A DNA stretch of 64,000 nucleotides from Actinomycetes bacterium (GCA_021808665.1 JAKBBA010000015.1:11783-75782); one strand, 5' to 3'; positions 25,976-34,839 are shown, counted from the first letter of the stretch. The notes: generated from the sequence alone by a model not told the origin. Numbers and translations are program-made.

Positions 25976-26803
25976 TCAAGCCGTGGTAGCCAGGCTTTCA
26001 CCGTCGCCGGAAACCGGCGCGGCCGGCGTGTGGGAATCGCGGCGGCTACGCACCAAGAAGGCTGCTGCTAGGACCGCACCCAAGACGGCTAGGACCACTC
26101 CGGTCGCTTCGACGGCTACATCCCCGCCGTTACCGGGCCGGGCGAGCCAGAAGTGCTCCTCGATGAAACGCCCGACGCCCCAGATCATTATCCCAACGGC
26201 CATGACCAAACCGCGCGGGCCGCCGTTTCGCTCGACGTAACGCTCGACTCGCCAAGCTATCAGCAGCATGACGAAGGTCATCGCCGACTGGAAGAGCGGG
26301 ACGGGCAGGCGCTTGCCTACCTGGTCGGCGTAGTACATGCCGTACCAGGCGTTCGTAGGGTGGCCGCCCCCGGCCACCATCAGCTGCGGGCCGAGCAGCC
26401 GTCCAATCGTCCAGGCTGCGAGGAGTACCGGCGTCACCAAGTCGGCGAGCTGAAGGCGGGGAATTTTGGGTCCGCGCTTGTAAGCGAGGTAGAAGCCGAC
26501 TGGAACGCCGAGTATGAGACCGCCGAAAGAGGAAAGGCCGCCGTTCCAAACCTGGATTATCTGGCCAGGGTTGTGCTCGTACTGCGTCGTCCAGTTGGCG
26601 ACGACGTGCACGATCCTCGCTCCGATCAAAGCTGCGACCACGACCCAAACCGTCGTCGACGCAAGCCACTCGTCCGCCCAACCGTGGGCCCTCAGACGCC
26701 GGCTCAGGTAGCGGAAAGCGAACCAGAAAGTGATCGCCAGGCCCAGGCCGTAAGTGTGCAGCTGAAGCGGACCTATGTGGAACACGACGGGTATCGGCTT
26801 CAT
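25976..26803 (-). CDS. lgt: Prolipoprotein diacylglyceryl transferase-like membrane protein
   Basis: A 275-residue polytopic membrane protein with the Lgt layout: HIGPLQLHTYGLGLAITFW at the start, an Arg in GARIVHVV, WNGGLSSFGGLILG, GRLLGPQLMV, HPTNAWYGMYY, PVPLFQS and GRFIEEHFW near the end. Lgt attaches diacylglycerol to lipoprotein cysteines. Two conserved spots are changed relative to E. coli Lgt as I recall it: the GGLSFHGG histidine is missing, and GRxxNFxN is replaced. It may therefore be a divergent paralogue. The start ATG follows GGTGGGG. The ArsR-like gene is directly downstream and may overlap. Confidence 0.75.
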   Translation of the reverse strand: MKPIPVVFHIGPLQLHTYGLGLAITFWFAFRYLSRRLRAHGWADEWLASTTVWVVVAALIGARIVHVVANWTTQYEHNPGQIIQVWNGGLSSFGGLILGVPVGFYLAYKRGPKIPRLQLADLVTPVLLAAWTIGRLLGPQLMVAGGGHPTNAWYGMYYADQVGKRLPVPLFQSAMTFVMLLIAWRVERYVERNGGPRGLVMAVGIMIWGVGRFIEEHFWLARPGNGGDVAVEATGVVLAVLGAVLAAAFLVRSRRDSHTPAAPVSGDGESLATTA

Positions 26804-26979
26804 TACCCCACCACCTCTTTCACGGTGTCGAGCCTATCTCGCCCGATTGACTTCGGCTAGGGCAGGAACGACAAAAAGGCGAAGGGCGCAATCGAAGGTA
26901 TGAAGTCGAGCGGACCCGGGGGTCCTTTCGTATGCCTCAAGGGCCAAGAAGTGCTTCAATGATGCCTAGGAGGCAGGTC

Positions 26980-27558
26980 ATGGAACGTAGCATCCTCGAC
27001 AGTCTGGTAGGGGTGCCGGCCTTGGTGGAGACCGGCCTTGTAGAAGCGACTGGCTTCGTGTCTAAGGGTGACGTCGGTGGGCTGGTCGTCGCTTGTGACG
27101 AGCAGACCTGGCGTGAGGCTGACGTGGATCGCGTGGTGGTGAGCGTCTTTGGAGCTGAAGCGCTCTACCGCTTCAGCGGGCGCTGCGAGCTGCGAAAAGG
27201 CGAGGTTGAGGTTCCGGCTGGCGTCAGCGTCGAGCGGGTTCAGCGCCGCAGCTGGCCCCGGCGTCGCCTCGACGTGGCGGCCACGCTGTGCCCCCTGGAC
27301 GACACCCGGCGCGTCGCTGGGATACCAGGCCGGACGGTCGACTTAGGGCTAGGAGGCCTGTGCGTCGAGACTCTACGACCCCTGCAGGGGGACAAGGACC
27401 CGGTCGTGATCCTGACCCTTCCAGACGGCCACTCGATAGTCGCCCGGACTACAACCGTCGACGTCGAGGACCTGGGGGACGGATGGAGGTACCGTCTCGC
27501 CTTCGGTCACCTCGAGACGCGCGACGCCAACTTGATCCTCGGCCTGGTAGCCGGCTAG
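26980..27558 (+). CDS. PilZ-domain protein
   Basis: The 192-residue protein carries a C-terminal PilZ fold: QRRSWPRRRLDV gives the R-x3-R c-di-GMP-binding element and TVDLGLGGLCVET the D-x-[SG]-x-x-G element, followed by ILTLPDGHSIVA and YRLAFGHL. PilZ proteins bind cyclic-di-GMP. The N-terminal ~85 residues resemble the YcgR-N-like flanking domain. Start chosen at ATG 26980 because AGGAGG lies six bases upstream; the frame opens at 26932. It fits functionally with the HD-GYP protein 1.5 kb to the left and the EAL-HDOD protein further right. Confidence 0.85.
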   Translation: MERSILDSLVGVPALVETGLVEATGFVSKGDVGGLVVACDEQTWREADVDRVVVSVFGAEALYRFSGRCELRKGEVEVPAGVSVERVQRRSWPRRRLDVAATLCPLDDTRRVAGIPGRTVDLGLGGLCVETLRPLQGDKDPVVILTLPDGHSIVARTTTVDVEDLGDGWRYRLAFGHLETRDANLILGLVAG

Positions 27559-27618
27559 CGCACCGGCCCCGGCCGGTGCTGTGGGTGGGCGGTTCCGCGA
27601 CGGCATAGCCTTGGTCGG

Positions 27619-29496
27619 GTGACTGCACACAAGACAGGTTCCGACGCGGACGTACCCTACCGCCTCGACTGCCCTCTGACAGGCACGGTCGTGTCGGTTC
27701 CGGCCTGCGTTGGCGACCAGGTCAGGGCTGGCGCGGTAGTGGCCGTGGTCGAGTCGATGAAGATGGAGCACGAAGTGACAGCCCCCCAAGCCGGGAGGAT
27801 CACGGCCGTCACCGTGGTCGCCGGCCAGGTTGTGACGGCCGGCGACCAGGTGGCTCTGCTCGCACCCGGCGTCGTCGAAGCCCCCGGTTCGCAGGTCGTC
27901 GCAGCTGACCACGGCGGCGCTGTGCGAGCGGACCTGGCCGAGGTACTCGACCGCCAGTCGATGGTCGGGGACGCCGCTAGACCTGATGCCGTCGCGCGGC
28001 GCCACGCCCTCGGACGGCGAACAGCCCGGGAGAACCTCGACGACTTGTGCGACCCGGGGTCGTTCGTCGAGTACGGCGCTCTGGCCCTGGCAGCCCAGCG
28101 CGACCGGAGGAGCCTCGACGAGCTGATCAAGTCGACGCCCGCCGACGGCTTCATAGGCGGCGTGGCTAACGTCAACTCGAAGCTTTACGGCCCCGACGTG
28201 ACGCGATGTGTCGTCGCTTCCTACGACTACACCGTGCTTGCAGGCACGCAGGGCTTCTACGGTCACCACAAGAAGGACAGGCTCTTCGAACTGGCGGCCC
28301 GGCAGGGTCTTCCCGTCGTGCTTTTCGCCGAGGGGGGAGGGGGGAGGCCCGGTGACACCTCCGCTCCTAGCGTCTCGGGTCTGGAGGTCATGGCATTCGC
28401 ACTGTTCGGGCGTCTGAGCGGTCTGGTGCCTCTCGTGGGGATCGTGTCGGGGCGCTGCTTCGCCGGTAACGCGGCGCTTCTCGGCTGCTGTGACGTGATC
28501 ATCGCAACTCCCGACGCGAACATCGGGATGGCAGGCCCGGCAATGATCGAAGGTGGTGGCCTCGGGTCGTACCGCCCGGAGGACATCGGCCCCCTCGACG
28601 TGCAGGTAGCCAACGGGGTGGTAGACGTCGTTGCCTCCGACGAAGCGGACGCCGTCGCCTGCGCCAAGCGCTACCTCGGTTACTTCCAAGGGACCCTGGC
28701 CGAGTGGGAATGCCCCGACCAGACGCTGCTGCGAGGCGTCATACCAGCCGAACGGGTTCGCGTCTACGACATCCGCAAGGTCGTGGACGGCCTCGCCGAC
28801 ACGGGCAGCGTCTTAGAGTTGCGCTCCGGCTGGGGGCCGGGGATGGTCACCTGCCTGGGCCGGATCGAGGGACGTCCCGTCGGTATCATCGCGAACAACC
28901 CGGCCCATCTGGGCGGAGCGATCGACTCCGACGGGGCCGACAAAGCAGCGCGTTTCATGGGCTTGTGCGACGCCTTCGACATTCCCCTGCTGTTCTTGTG
29001 CGACACGCCAGGATTCATGGTCGGCCCGGAGGCAGAAAAGACGGCGCAGGTGAGGCACTTCGCCCGGATGTTCGTGGTCGGCGCCAGCATCGACGTGCCT
29101 TTCGTCACCGTCATCCTCCGCAAGGGTTACGGCCTCGGGGCCCAGGCCATGGCAGGCGGAAGTTTCAGGGCGCCGGCGGTGACGGTTGCGTGGCCGACAG
29201 GGGAGATAGGCGGAATGGGCCTCGAAGGGGCGGTGCGCCTCGGGTTCCGCCGGGAGCTCGACGCCGCTCCGACTCCCGAGGCCCGGGCCGAACTGGAAGA
29301 ACATCTCATCGAGGCCGCCTACCGCAACGGGAAGGCGCTCAACGCTGCAACCCATTTCGAGGTCGACGACGTCATCGACCCAGCCGACACTCGCAGGCGC
29401 ATACTCGCCGTGCTCGGCGAGGCCGGGCCGCGCCCGGCGAGCGGGGCGCGCTCGGGGCAAAGAGCCAAGAAGCGTCCCTGCGTCGACACATGGTAG
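27619..29496 (+). CDS. Biotinyl-domain/carboxyltransferase fusion, acyl-CoA carboxylase
   Basis: This 625-residue protein starts with a biotin-carrier domain (LTGTVVSVPACVGDQVRAG, then VVESMKMEHEV with the lysine to be biotinylated) and continues into a full carboxyltransferase of the PccB/AccD type (EYGALALAAQRDRRS, GSFVEYG, CFAGNAALLGCCDVIIA, GRIEGRPVGIIANNP, LCDTPGFMVGPEAEK, GGSFRAPAVTVAWPTGEIGG). Such an enzyme moves CO2 from biotin to an acyl-CoA such as acetyl- or propionyl-CoA. The usual order puts the carrier behind biotin carboxylase (AccA) rather than before the carboxyltransferase. No biotin carboxylase gene is in the window. Start is GTG 27619. The last ~25 residues are Arg/Gly-rich. 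Confidence 0.88.
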   Translation: MTAHKTGSDADVPYRLDCPLTGTVVSVPACVGDQVRAGAVVAVVESMKMEHEVTAPQAGRITAVTVVAGQVVTAGDQVALLAPGVVEAPGSQVVAADHGGAVRADLAEVLDRQSMVGDAARPDAVARRHALGRRTARENLDDLCDPGSFVEYGALALAAQRDRRSLDELIKSTPADGFIGGVANVNSKLYGPDVTRCVVASYDYTVLAGTQGFYGHHKKDRLFELAARQGLPVVLFAEGGGGRPGDTSAPSVSGLEVMAFALFGRLSGLVPLVGIVSGRCFAGNAALLGCCDVIIATPDANIGMAGPAMIEGGGLGSYRPEDIGPLDVQVANGVVDVVASDEADAVACAKRYLGYFQGTLAEWECPDQTLLRGVIPAERVRVYDIRKVVDGLADTGSVLELRSGWGPGMVTCLGRIEGRPVGIIANNPAHLGGAIDSDGADKAARFMGLCDAFDIPLLFLCDTPGFMVGPEAEKTAQVRHFARMFVVGASIDVPFVTVILRKGYGLGAQAMAGGSFRAPAVTVAWPTGEIGGMGLEGAVRLGFRRELDAAPTPEARAELEEHLIEAAYRNGKALNAATHFEVDDVIDPADTRRRILAVLGEAGPRPASGARSGQRAKKRPCVDTW

Positions 29497-29581
29497 AGGC
29501 GACTCGGCGCTTAGTGGGACGGCTTCGAGTACCGGCTGGCTGCCTTCCTATTTAGCCTTTTCAGGCGGGTAGCCTCGACGT

Positions 29582-29998
29582 ATGAGCAACGATTCCCCAA
29601 GCGTCGAGATGCCCAAGTCCGAGGAGGAGTGGAAGTCTCGTCTTAGCCCCGAGCAGTACGAGGTGCTGCGAAAAGCCGGCACGGAGAGGCCTTGGTCGGG
29701 TAAGTACGTGGACAACCACGAGGATGGCACGTACACCTGCGCTGGCTGCGGCTCGGTCCTCTTCGACTCCTCCACGAAGTTCGAGTCCGGCAGCGGGTGG
29801 CCCAGCTTCTACGAGCCTGCCGTCGCCGAAGCAGTTGAAGTGGTCGAGGACCGAAGCCACGGCATGGTAAGAACGGAAGTCCGCTGCCGGCGCTGCGGCG
29901 GCCACCTCGGGCACGTCTTCGACGACGGTCCGAACCCGACGGGGCTGCGCTACTGCATGAACTCGCTTTCGTTGGACTTCAAGCCGGCGGCCGGTTGA
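29582..29998 (+). CDS. msrB: Peptide-methionine (R)-S-oxide reductase
   Basis: A 138-residue MsrB of typical length. It has the two zinc CxxC pairs (CAGCG near residue 53 and [12 protein letters not shown] near 102), the substrate motif [13 protein letters not shown], and the catalytic Cys in [12 protein letters not shown]. It reduces methionine-R-sulfoxide in proteins. It stands alone as a transcription unit about 85 bp after the carboxylase gene. Confidence 0.97.
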   Translation: MSNDSPSVEMPKSEEEWKSRLSPEQYEVLRKAGTERPWSGKYVDNHEDGTYTCAGCGSVLFDSSTKFESGSGWPSFYEPAVAEAVEVVEDRSHGMVRTEVRCRRCGGHLGHVFDDGPNPTGLRYCMNSLSLDFKPAAG

Positions 29999-30048
29999 CC
30001 GCCAGCTTGTAGAGTCCTAGAGCCGCTTTCGGGTCGCTTGCCGGCGGG

Positions 30049-30489
30049 TCAGCCTTGCGCTGCGAGACGCCGGGCGGCGGCGTTTCTCGCCGAGCGCATG
30101 TTGTGACGGCGCTTCCAGAAAGTCGTCTTCCACACCTTGAAACCGTCACGCCGACCCGGCTTAGGCTCGTGGCGGGGAGCAGGTGAGGTCTTGCGGCCGA
30201 TGTCGTGCGCCCCGGTCGGGCACAGCAGGTCGGCATCTTCGAGGGCTTCTTCATCCCCGACGACCTGGTGCAGACGGACCCGGGCCTCGTGGCGAACCTG
30301 GCGCGACGTGCGCTTGCGATGCTCCGGCGGATCCTCGACCAGCCCGTCGGGCGGTCTCGGGGACGCTTCGACAGGCTCCCCTGTCGAAGCTCGGACGGCT
30401 GGATCGCTCGAACGCACGTAGCTCACGAGGCCTACCTCCTTGTCTGCCGGCGCCGGACGGTGCCGGGTATTGCTATTAGATTCTGCCAC
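30049..30489 (-). CDS. Hypothetical basic protein
   Basis: This 146-residue frame starts at a GTG preceded by GGAG. Most of it is low-complexity and polar, but the C-terminal third (GFKVWKTTFWKRRHNMRS) has the aromatic-basic pattern of a small family of actinobacterial proteins that I cannot name. No membrane segment. It is convergent with msrB and read away from orn. The coding call rests on codon pattern and the C-terminal motif only. Confidence 0.45.
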   Translation of the reverse strand: MAESNSNTRHRPAPADKEVGLVSYVRSSDPAVRASTGEPVEASPRPPDGLVEDPPEHRKRTSRQVRHEARVRLHQVVGDEEALEDADLLCPTGAHDIGRKTSPAPRHEPKPGRRDGFKVWKTTFWKRRHNMRSARNAAARRLAAQG

Positions 30490-30536
30490 CTGGCTCCGGT
30501 CTTGTGACGGATACGGAGCCGGAAATTCTGGCTTTC

Positions 30537-31091
30537 TCAGGTTTCGGAGGGTCCCCCGGCGGTCTTGAACATCGCCGTGCGGTAATAGCGCAGTTCCGAC
30601 ACGCTTTCTTGGATGTCGCCCAGAGCGCGGTGCGCGCCCGCCTTGCGCGGCGCCCCAGCCAGGACTTCTGGATACCAGCGCCGTGCGAGCTCCTTGAGGG
30701 TCGACACGTCCACCGACCTGTAGTGCAAGAAGTCGTCGATGTCGGGAAGCCAGCGAGCCAGGAAGCGCCTGTCGGTGCCGATCGAGTTGCCGCAGAGGGG
30801 GACGGTGCGCGCTTCGGCTATGTGGGCTCGCAAGAAGTCGAGTGTCGCTGCGCCGGCCTGCTGTAGGTCGAGCTGCGACGCCCGGATCTCGGGGAGCAGC
30901 CCACTTCGGGTGTGCATGTCACGCACAACCCGGTCCATGCCGTCCAGGTCGGCATCGCTGGCCGAGATCACCAGGTCCGGCCCTTCGGCGACGACGTCTA
31001 GGTCGTCGTCGGTTATCAGCGTGGCGATCTCGACGATCACGTGACGCTCCGGGTCGAGTCCGGTCATCTCGAGGTCCATCCATGCGAGCAT
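30537..31091 (-). CDS. orn: Oligoribonuclease
   Basis: A 184-residue DEDDh 3'-5' exonuclease: WMDLEMTGLDP (first two acidic ligands), HVIVEIATLITD, GNSIGTDRRFLARWLP (third), HYRSVDVSTLKELARRWYP and KAGAHRALGDIQESV (catalytic His and last Asp). Orn degrades two- to five-base RNAs and pGpG, the product of c-di-GMP breakdown, which links it to the HD-GYP, PilZ and EAL proteins in the window. It is divergent from dut. Confidence 0.97.
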   Translation of the reverse strand: MLAWMDLEMTGLDPERHVIVEIATLITDDDLDVVAEGPDLVISASDADLDGMDRVVRDMHTRSGLLPEIRASQLDLQQAGAATLDFLRAHIAEARTVPLCGNSIGTDRRFLARWLPDIDDFLHYRSVDVSTLKELARRWYPEVLAGAPRKAGAHRALGDIQESVSELRYYRTAMFKTAGGPSET

Positions 31092-31166
31092 CCCCCAAAC
31101 CTAGCCGTACGCCGCGACCCGGGATCCGGGCTGGATAGGGCGGTTCCCGTGGCTAGCCTTGAGGGC

Positions 31167-31604
31167 GTGTTAGAGGTGAAGCTGACCAGGCTCGACCCCG
31201 ACCTGCGACTACCGGCGTACGCAAGGTCGGGTGACGCCGGGCTGGACCTGTGCGCAAGGGTGCGGGCTACAGTTCCGGCGGCAGGCGGCAGGGTCGCAGT
31301 GCCCACAGGAGTAGCCGTCGCCATACCCGACGGGTACGCCGGGTTCGTCCTGCCGAGAAGCGGCCTCGCTCTGCGCCACGGGGTCACGCTCGCCAACGCT
31401 CCCGGTCTGATAGACAGCGGTTACCGGGGGGAGCTCGAAGTGATCTTGTTGAACACCGACCCCGACGCCAACTTCGAAGTGACAAGGGGGGACCGCATAG
31501 CCCAGTTGGTGGTGCAGCGCGTGGAGACCGTGACCCTGGCAGTGGTGGCTCAGCTGGACGGCACCGAGCGCGGTGCCGGCCGTTTCGGCCATACGGGCCG
31601 CTGA
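31167..31604 (+). CDS. dut: Deoxyuridine triphosphatase
   Basis: A 145-residue trimeric dUTPase: AYARSGDAGLDLCAR (motif 1), PRSGLALRHGV (motif 2), GLIDSGYRGELEV (motif 3), RGDRIAQLVVQRV (motif 4) and GAGRFGHTGR (motif 5). It hydrolyses dUTP to dUMP, keeping uracil out of DNA. The GTG at 31167 has GAGG just before it and gives the usual length; a longer frame from 31041 would cross the start of orn. It is followed after 40 bp by the Fpg/Nei gene. Confidence 0.95.
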   Translation: MLEVKLTRLDPDLRLPAYARSGDAGLDLCARVRATVPAAGGRVAVPTGVAVAIPDGYAGFVLPRSGLALRHGVTLANAPGLIDSGYRGELEVILLNTDPDANFEVTRGDRIAQLVVQRVETVTLAVVAQLDGTERGAGRFGHTGR

Positions 31605-31644
31605 CCCACACGGTGCACGACACATTCGCCGTCGGAGGCGCCTG

Positions 31645-32505
31645 ATGCCTGAGCTGCCAGAAGTGGAGGCTCTGGCGTTCTTCCTTCAAGCCAAGACGGT
31701 CGGAAGGCCGGTGCGAAGAGCAGAACTGGGCTCGCTGTCCGCCCTTAAAACCTACGATCCCGCCTGGTCGGGACTGCTAGGAAAGCGGGTGTCTGCGGTG
31801 GAGCGCAGAGGGAAGTACCTGTGCGTGAACCTCGACGGGATTTGGCTGGTGGTGCATCTGGCCAGGGCGGGTTGGGTGCGCTGGAGGGACCGCCTGGCGG
31901 CCACTGCCGTCAAGGTGTCCAAGGGGCCCCTGGCCGCCAGGATCGGTTTCGAGGAGGGCGACGGTTTCGACATCACCGAGCAGGGGACCGAGAAACGCCT
32001 GGCTATGTGGTTGGTCCCCACTCCCCAAGGCGTTCCGGGGGTCGCCCGGCTGGGACCCGACCCACTCGGGGAGGACTTCGACGCCGCCACGCTCGGGCGT
32101 GTCTTGCGCGGCGGGGGAGGCCAGCTCAAGGCTGCCCTGTCGGATCAGTCTCTCATCGCCGGGGTCGGTAACGCCTACTCAGACGAAGCGTTGCACGCCG
32201 CTCGCCTGTCGCCGTTCAAGCCGGCGGCGAAGCTGACCGACGACGAGGTAGCCCGCCTCCACGGCGCCCTCGTGGGGGTTCTGTCGGCCGCAGTCGAGCG
32301 TTGCAGGGGGATGGACGCCGGCGAGCTGAAATCCGACAAGAAGTCGTCGATGGCCGTGCACGCCAGGACCGGCCTGGCCTGTCCGGTGTGCGGCGACAAA
32401 GTGAGAGAGGTGTCGTATGCGACGAGAACCTTCCAGTACTGCCCGACCTGCCAGACCGGCGGGAAGGTCCTAGCCGACAGGCGCATGTCGCGCCTGTTGA
32501 AGTGA
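31645..32505 (+). CDS. Fpg/Nei-family DNA glycosylase
   Basis: The mature form starts PELPEVEALAFFL, with the catalytic N-terminal Pro and Glu of this family. Lys in ERRGKYLCV, the helix-two-turn-helix region (KAALSDQSLIAGVGNAYSDE) and the terminal zinc finger (CPVCGDKVREV...CPTCQTGGK) are present. It removes oxidised bases and cleaves at abasic sites. ATG 31645 is fixed by the catalytic Pro and by GGAGG six bases upstream. The 286-residue length is normal. Whether it is MutM-like or Nei-like was not resolved. Confidence 0.93.
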   Translation: MPELPEVEALAFFLQAKTVGRPVRRAELGSLSALKTYDPAWSGLLGKRVSAVERRGKYLCVNLDGIWLVVHLARAGWVRWRDRLAATAVKVSKGPLAARIGFEEGDGFDITEQGTEKRLAMWLVPTPQGVPGVARLGPDPLGEDFDAATLGRVLRGGGGQLKAALSDQSLIAGVGNAYSDEALHAARLSPFKPAAKLTDDEVARLHGALVGVLSAAVERCRGMDAGELKSDKKSSMAVHARTGLACPVCGDKVREVSYATRTFQYCPTCQTGGKVLADRRMSRLLK

Positions 32506-32545
32506 CGTCGCCAGCCGTGAGGCCGTCGTTCAGGGGGAGGCCGTC

Positions 32546-33145
32546 ATGAGTCGACGCGGGGCGCGGCCAGGTGACGGGACGGGAGACCCAACCGGCGACG
32601 ACAGGCCGCTGACCGAGACCGACCCCGACAACAACGTGGTGTTTCGAGGGGTCCACTGGCATCGAGGTCAGGGCGACGTGATGTTCTTCGATCGCGACGC
32701 CGAAGAGTGGGTTCGGTGGGCTCCCGGCGTCGACGCGCCGCCGCTGCCGCCCCGCTGGCAGATGCTCGGCGTGCCGACGAAAGTTTCACGGCCGGCATGG
32801 CGATCCCCGTGGCGGCTGATACCTACGCTGCTGGTCGTCGCAGCGGTCCTCTACGCCGTCTACCAGGGAGTGACGCCCAGCGCGAATCAGAGCGCCTCGC
32901 AGGCCAAGCAAGCACAAGCCCTCGTCGGCAAATGCCTGGTCGCCAACGGCACCTTCGACGGGCACCCCCGCTACAGCGCCACGCCGGTGTCGTGCTCATC
33001 GGCCAAAGCGACGGCAAAAGTCGTTTCGGCTATACCGTCCTACCCGCCGGGCCAGTTGTGCCCTGCCGGCACCGTAGGCGTGGAGATAGCCGACCTCAAC
33101 GCCGTTCACCCCTACGTGGAGTGCATCCGCGATCTGTCCGGGTAG
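32546..33145 (+). CDS. Hypothetical membrane-anchored protein
   Basis: This 199-residue protein has a cytoplasmic N-terminal part of ~90 residues with a motif VFRGVHWHRGQGDVMFFD and EEWVRWAPG, one membrane segment (LIPTLLVVAAVLYAVYQGV) and an extracellular domain with cysteines at GKCLVANG, PVSCSSAKA, PGQLCPAG and PYVECIRD. The last part resembles the LppU/SCO3897-type domain of actinobacterial envelope proteins. GGAGG lies five bases before the ATG. Function unknown. Confidence 0.7.
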   Translation: MSRRGARPGDGTGDPTGDDRPLTETDPDNNVVFRGVHWHRGQGDVMFFDRDAEEWVRWAPGVDAPPLPPRWQMLGVPTKVSRPAWRSPWRLIPTLLVVAAVLYAVYQGVTPSANQSASQAKQAQALVGKCLVANGTFDGHPRYSATPVSCSSAKATAKVVSAIPSYPPGQLCPAGTVGVEIADLNAVHPYVECIRDLSG

Positions 33146-33248
33146 CAGCCGCCGGTCGGTAGGTAGCCAGTAGGCAGACTTCAGCGCCGGGACGCTCCGG
33201 GAACCCGTTCGAGGGCCTGGAACGGTCTGATAAGATAGGAGAAGAATT

Positions 33249-33324
33249 GCGGACGTGGCTCAGCTGGTAGAGCATCACCTTGCCAAGGTGAGGGTCGCGG
33301 GTTCGAATCCCGTCGTCCGCTCCA
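33249..33324 (+). tRNA. tRNA-Gly (anticodon GCC), CCA encoded
   Basis: A full cloverleaf is visible. The acceptor arms GCGGACG and CGTCCGC pair, the D-loop has GGCTCAGCTGGTAGAGC, the anticodon stem CACCT/AGGTG closes the loop TTGCCAA with anticodon GCC, and the T arm is GCGGGTTCGAATCCCGT. The gene ends with discriminator T and an encoded CCA. No copy of its 3' end was seen nearby, so it does not appear to host an inserted element. Confidence 0.97.
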
Positions 33325-33441
33325 AGAGTCGCAGGGCAGGGTCGGGGCCTTCTTACACTGTTTTGCGCGAATTGGCGCTGAGCGACAGCGCTTCTGCCGA
33401 GCTCCTACAGCGCCGGTGCCGCCACGACGAAGACCGTCTTC

Positions 33442-34680
33442 GTGACCCTCACCTACCCGCCTGCGAGCGCGCACGGGGACGGTACTTTCCTGATCGGCCG
33501 CCAGCCCGTCTTCGACGGCGACTTGACGCTTTGGGGATACGAGCTTTTGTTCCGAGGGCCAGCGGGGTCGGCGGTCGACGGGGAGAAGATGACCGCCGAG
33601 GTCCTGCTCAGAGCCGGAATGGACATAGGACTTCACAACCTGGCCGGTGACAGTCGCGTCCTGGTCAACGCGACCCGCCCTTTCGTCACAGGCGACCTCG
33701 GTATTCCGCTACCTCCCGAGAGGACCGTGGTGGAAGTCCTCGAAGACGTCGCCCACGACGCCGACGTCCTCGACGGGATCAGAAGGCTCCAGGCTGACGG
33801 CTACATGGTCGCGTTAGACGACTACGTGTGGGCCGAAGGCGACGAGGCGATCCTGTCGACGGTCGACTTGGTCAAGCTGGACGTGCTCGCCCTCGGCGAG
33901 AGCCTCGGCGAGCACTACGACAGGGTGGTGGGTTACTGCGAAAACCTGCTCGCCGAGAAGGTGGAAACCGCCGACGAGCTCGAGATGTGCAAGAGGATGG
34001 GCTTCGCCCTTTTCCAGGGCTATCTGCTGTCGCGACCTCAGGTGCTGAGAGGCCGAACCTTGACTCCTGGCCGGGCCACGAGCCTGCGTCTCATAGCCCA
34101 GCTGTGCTCCGACGACGCCGACCCGAGATCGGTGGAGGACACGATCGAGTCGTGTCCCGGCCTCAGCTTGCGCTTCTTGCGGGCGGCGGGTGTCGGGGCG
34201 GCCGTCGGGCTGCGCCGCCCGATCAGCTCTATCCGCGAAGGCGTGGTGCTTCTCGGGCAGCGTCGTATGCGCGCATGGGCATCCATAATGATCCTTGAGG
34301 ACACAGGCGTTACCGCTCCAGCTCAACTCTTGACGGCCCTCACCAGGGCGAGGCTCTGCGAGCTTCTGGCGGACGTCGTCGATCCGACCCGCTCGGCCTC
34401 GGCTTTCACGCTCGGAATGCTGTCGGCGATGGAGATGCTGATGGGCATAGCCAAGACCGAAATACTACAAACCGTCACCGTCACCGACGAGCTGGCCGAG
34501 GCGCTGCTCGACATGACCGGACCCCTTGGGGGGATCCTCTCAGACGTGCTGGCATGGGAGCAGGGCAGCCCGCTGCTGATGCGCAGCGGTGTGAGCATCG
34601 CGAAGCTCAACGCGGCCTGTGCTCAAGCGCTCGCATGGGCGAGTGAAATGTTCGCCCCGCTGGCGAACCCTGGGGGCTGA
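33442..34680 (+). CDS. EAL-like plus HDOD domain protein (YuxH type)
   Basis: A 412-residue signalling protein. Residues ~15-205 form an EAL-type fold in which the EAL signature is replaced by GYELLFRG; VLVNATRPF, VVEVLED, MVALDDYVW and LVKLDVLALG mark the rest. The C-terminal half is an HDOD domain (VEDTIESCPGLSLRFLRAA, RRPISSIREGVVLLGQRRMR, FTLGMLSAMEMLMG). This pairing is the YuxH family. The loss of catalytic acids suggests that it binds rather than cleaves c-di-GMP, or has lost it. Start is GTG. It begins 118 bp after tRNA-Gly. Confidence 0.88.
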   Translation: MTLTYPPASAHGDGTFLIGRQPVFDGDLTLWGYELLFRGPAGSAVDGEKMTAEVLLRAGMDIGLHNLAGDSRVLVNATRPFVTGDLGIPLPPERTVVEVLEDVAHDADVLDGIRRLQADGYMVALDDYVWAEGDEAILSTVDLVKLDVLALGESLGEHYDRVVGYCENLLAEKVETADELEMCKRMGFALFQGYLLSRPQVLRGRTLTPGRATSLRLIAQLCSDDADPRSVEDTIESCPGLSLRFLRAAGVGAAVGLRRPISSIREGVVLLGQRRMRAWASIMILEDTGVTAPAQLLTALTRARLCELLADVVDPTRSASAFTLGMLSAMEMLMGIAKTEILQTVTVTDELAEALLDMTGPLGGILSDVLAWEQGSPLLMRSGVSIAKLNAACAQALAWASEMFAPLANPGG

Positions 34681-34698
34681 CAAACTAGGATCGCCTGC

Positions 34699-34839
34699 GT
34701 GGAGGAACCCCAGGAGCAAACGCCCAGACCCGATGACACCGTCGCCTTCCAGCGTTTCTACGACTCGACTCCCGAGCGGAGAACCTCGAGAAGCCTTTGG
34801 TACAGGCTCTTGGTCGGATGGTGGCGGGGCCGCCGCTGA
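34699..34839 (+). CDS. Possible small basic protein, 46 residues
   Basis: A short frame after the HDOD gene starts at GTG with AGGA eight bases upstream. It ends in a Trp/Arg-rich stretch (SRSLWYRLLVGWWRGRR) that could attach to a membrane. Nothing else supports it, and the rest of 34681-34887 shows nothing recognisable. Confidence 0.25.
   Translation: MEEPQEQTPRPDDTVAFQRFYDSTPERRTSRSLWYRLLVGWWRGRR

Noticed and set aside
33249..33324. tRNA-Gly as attachment site of an integrated element
   Set aside because: No second copy of the tRNA 3' end, no integrase and no composition change next to it.
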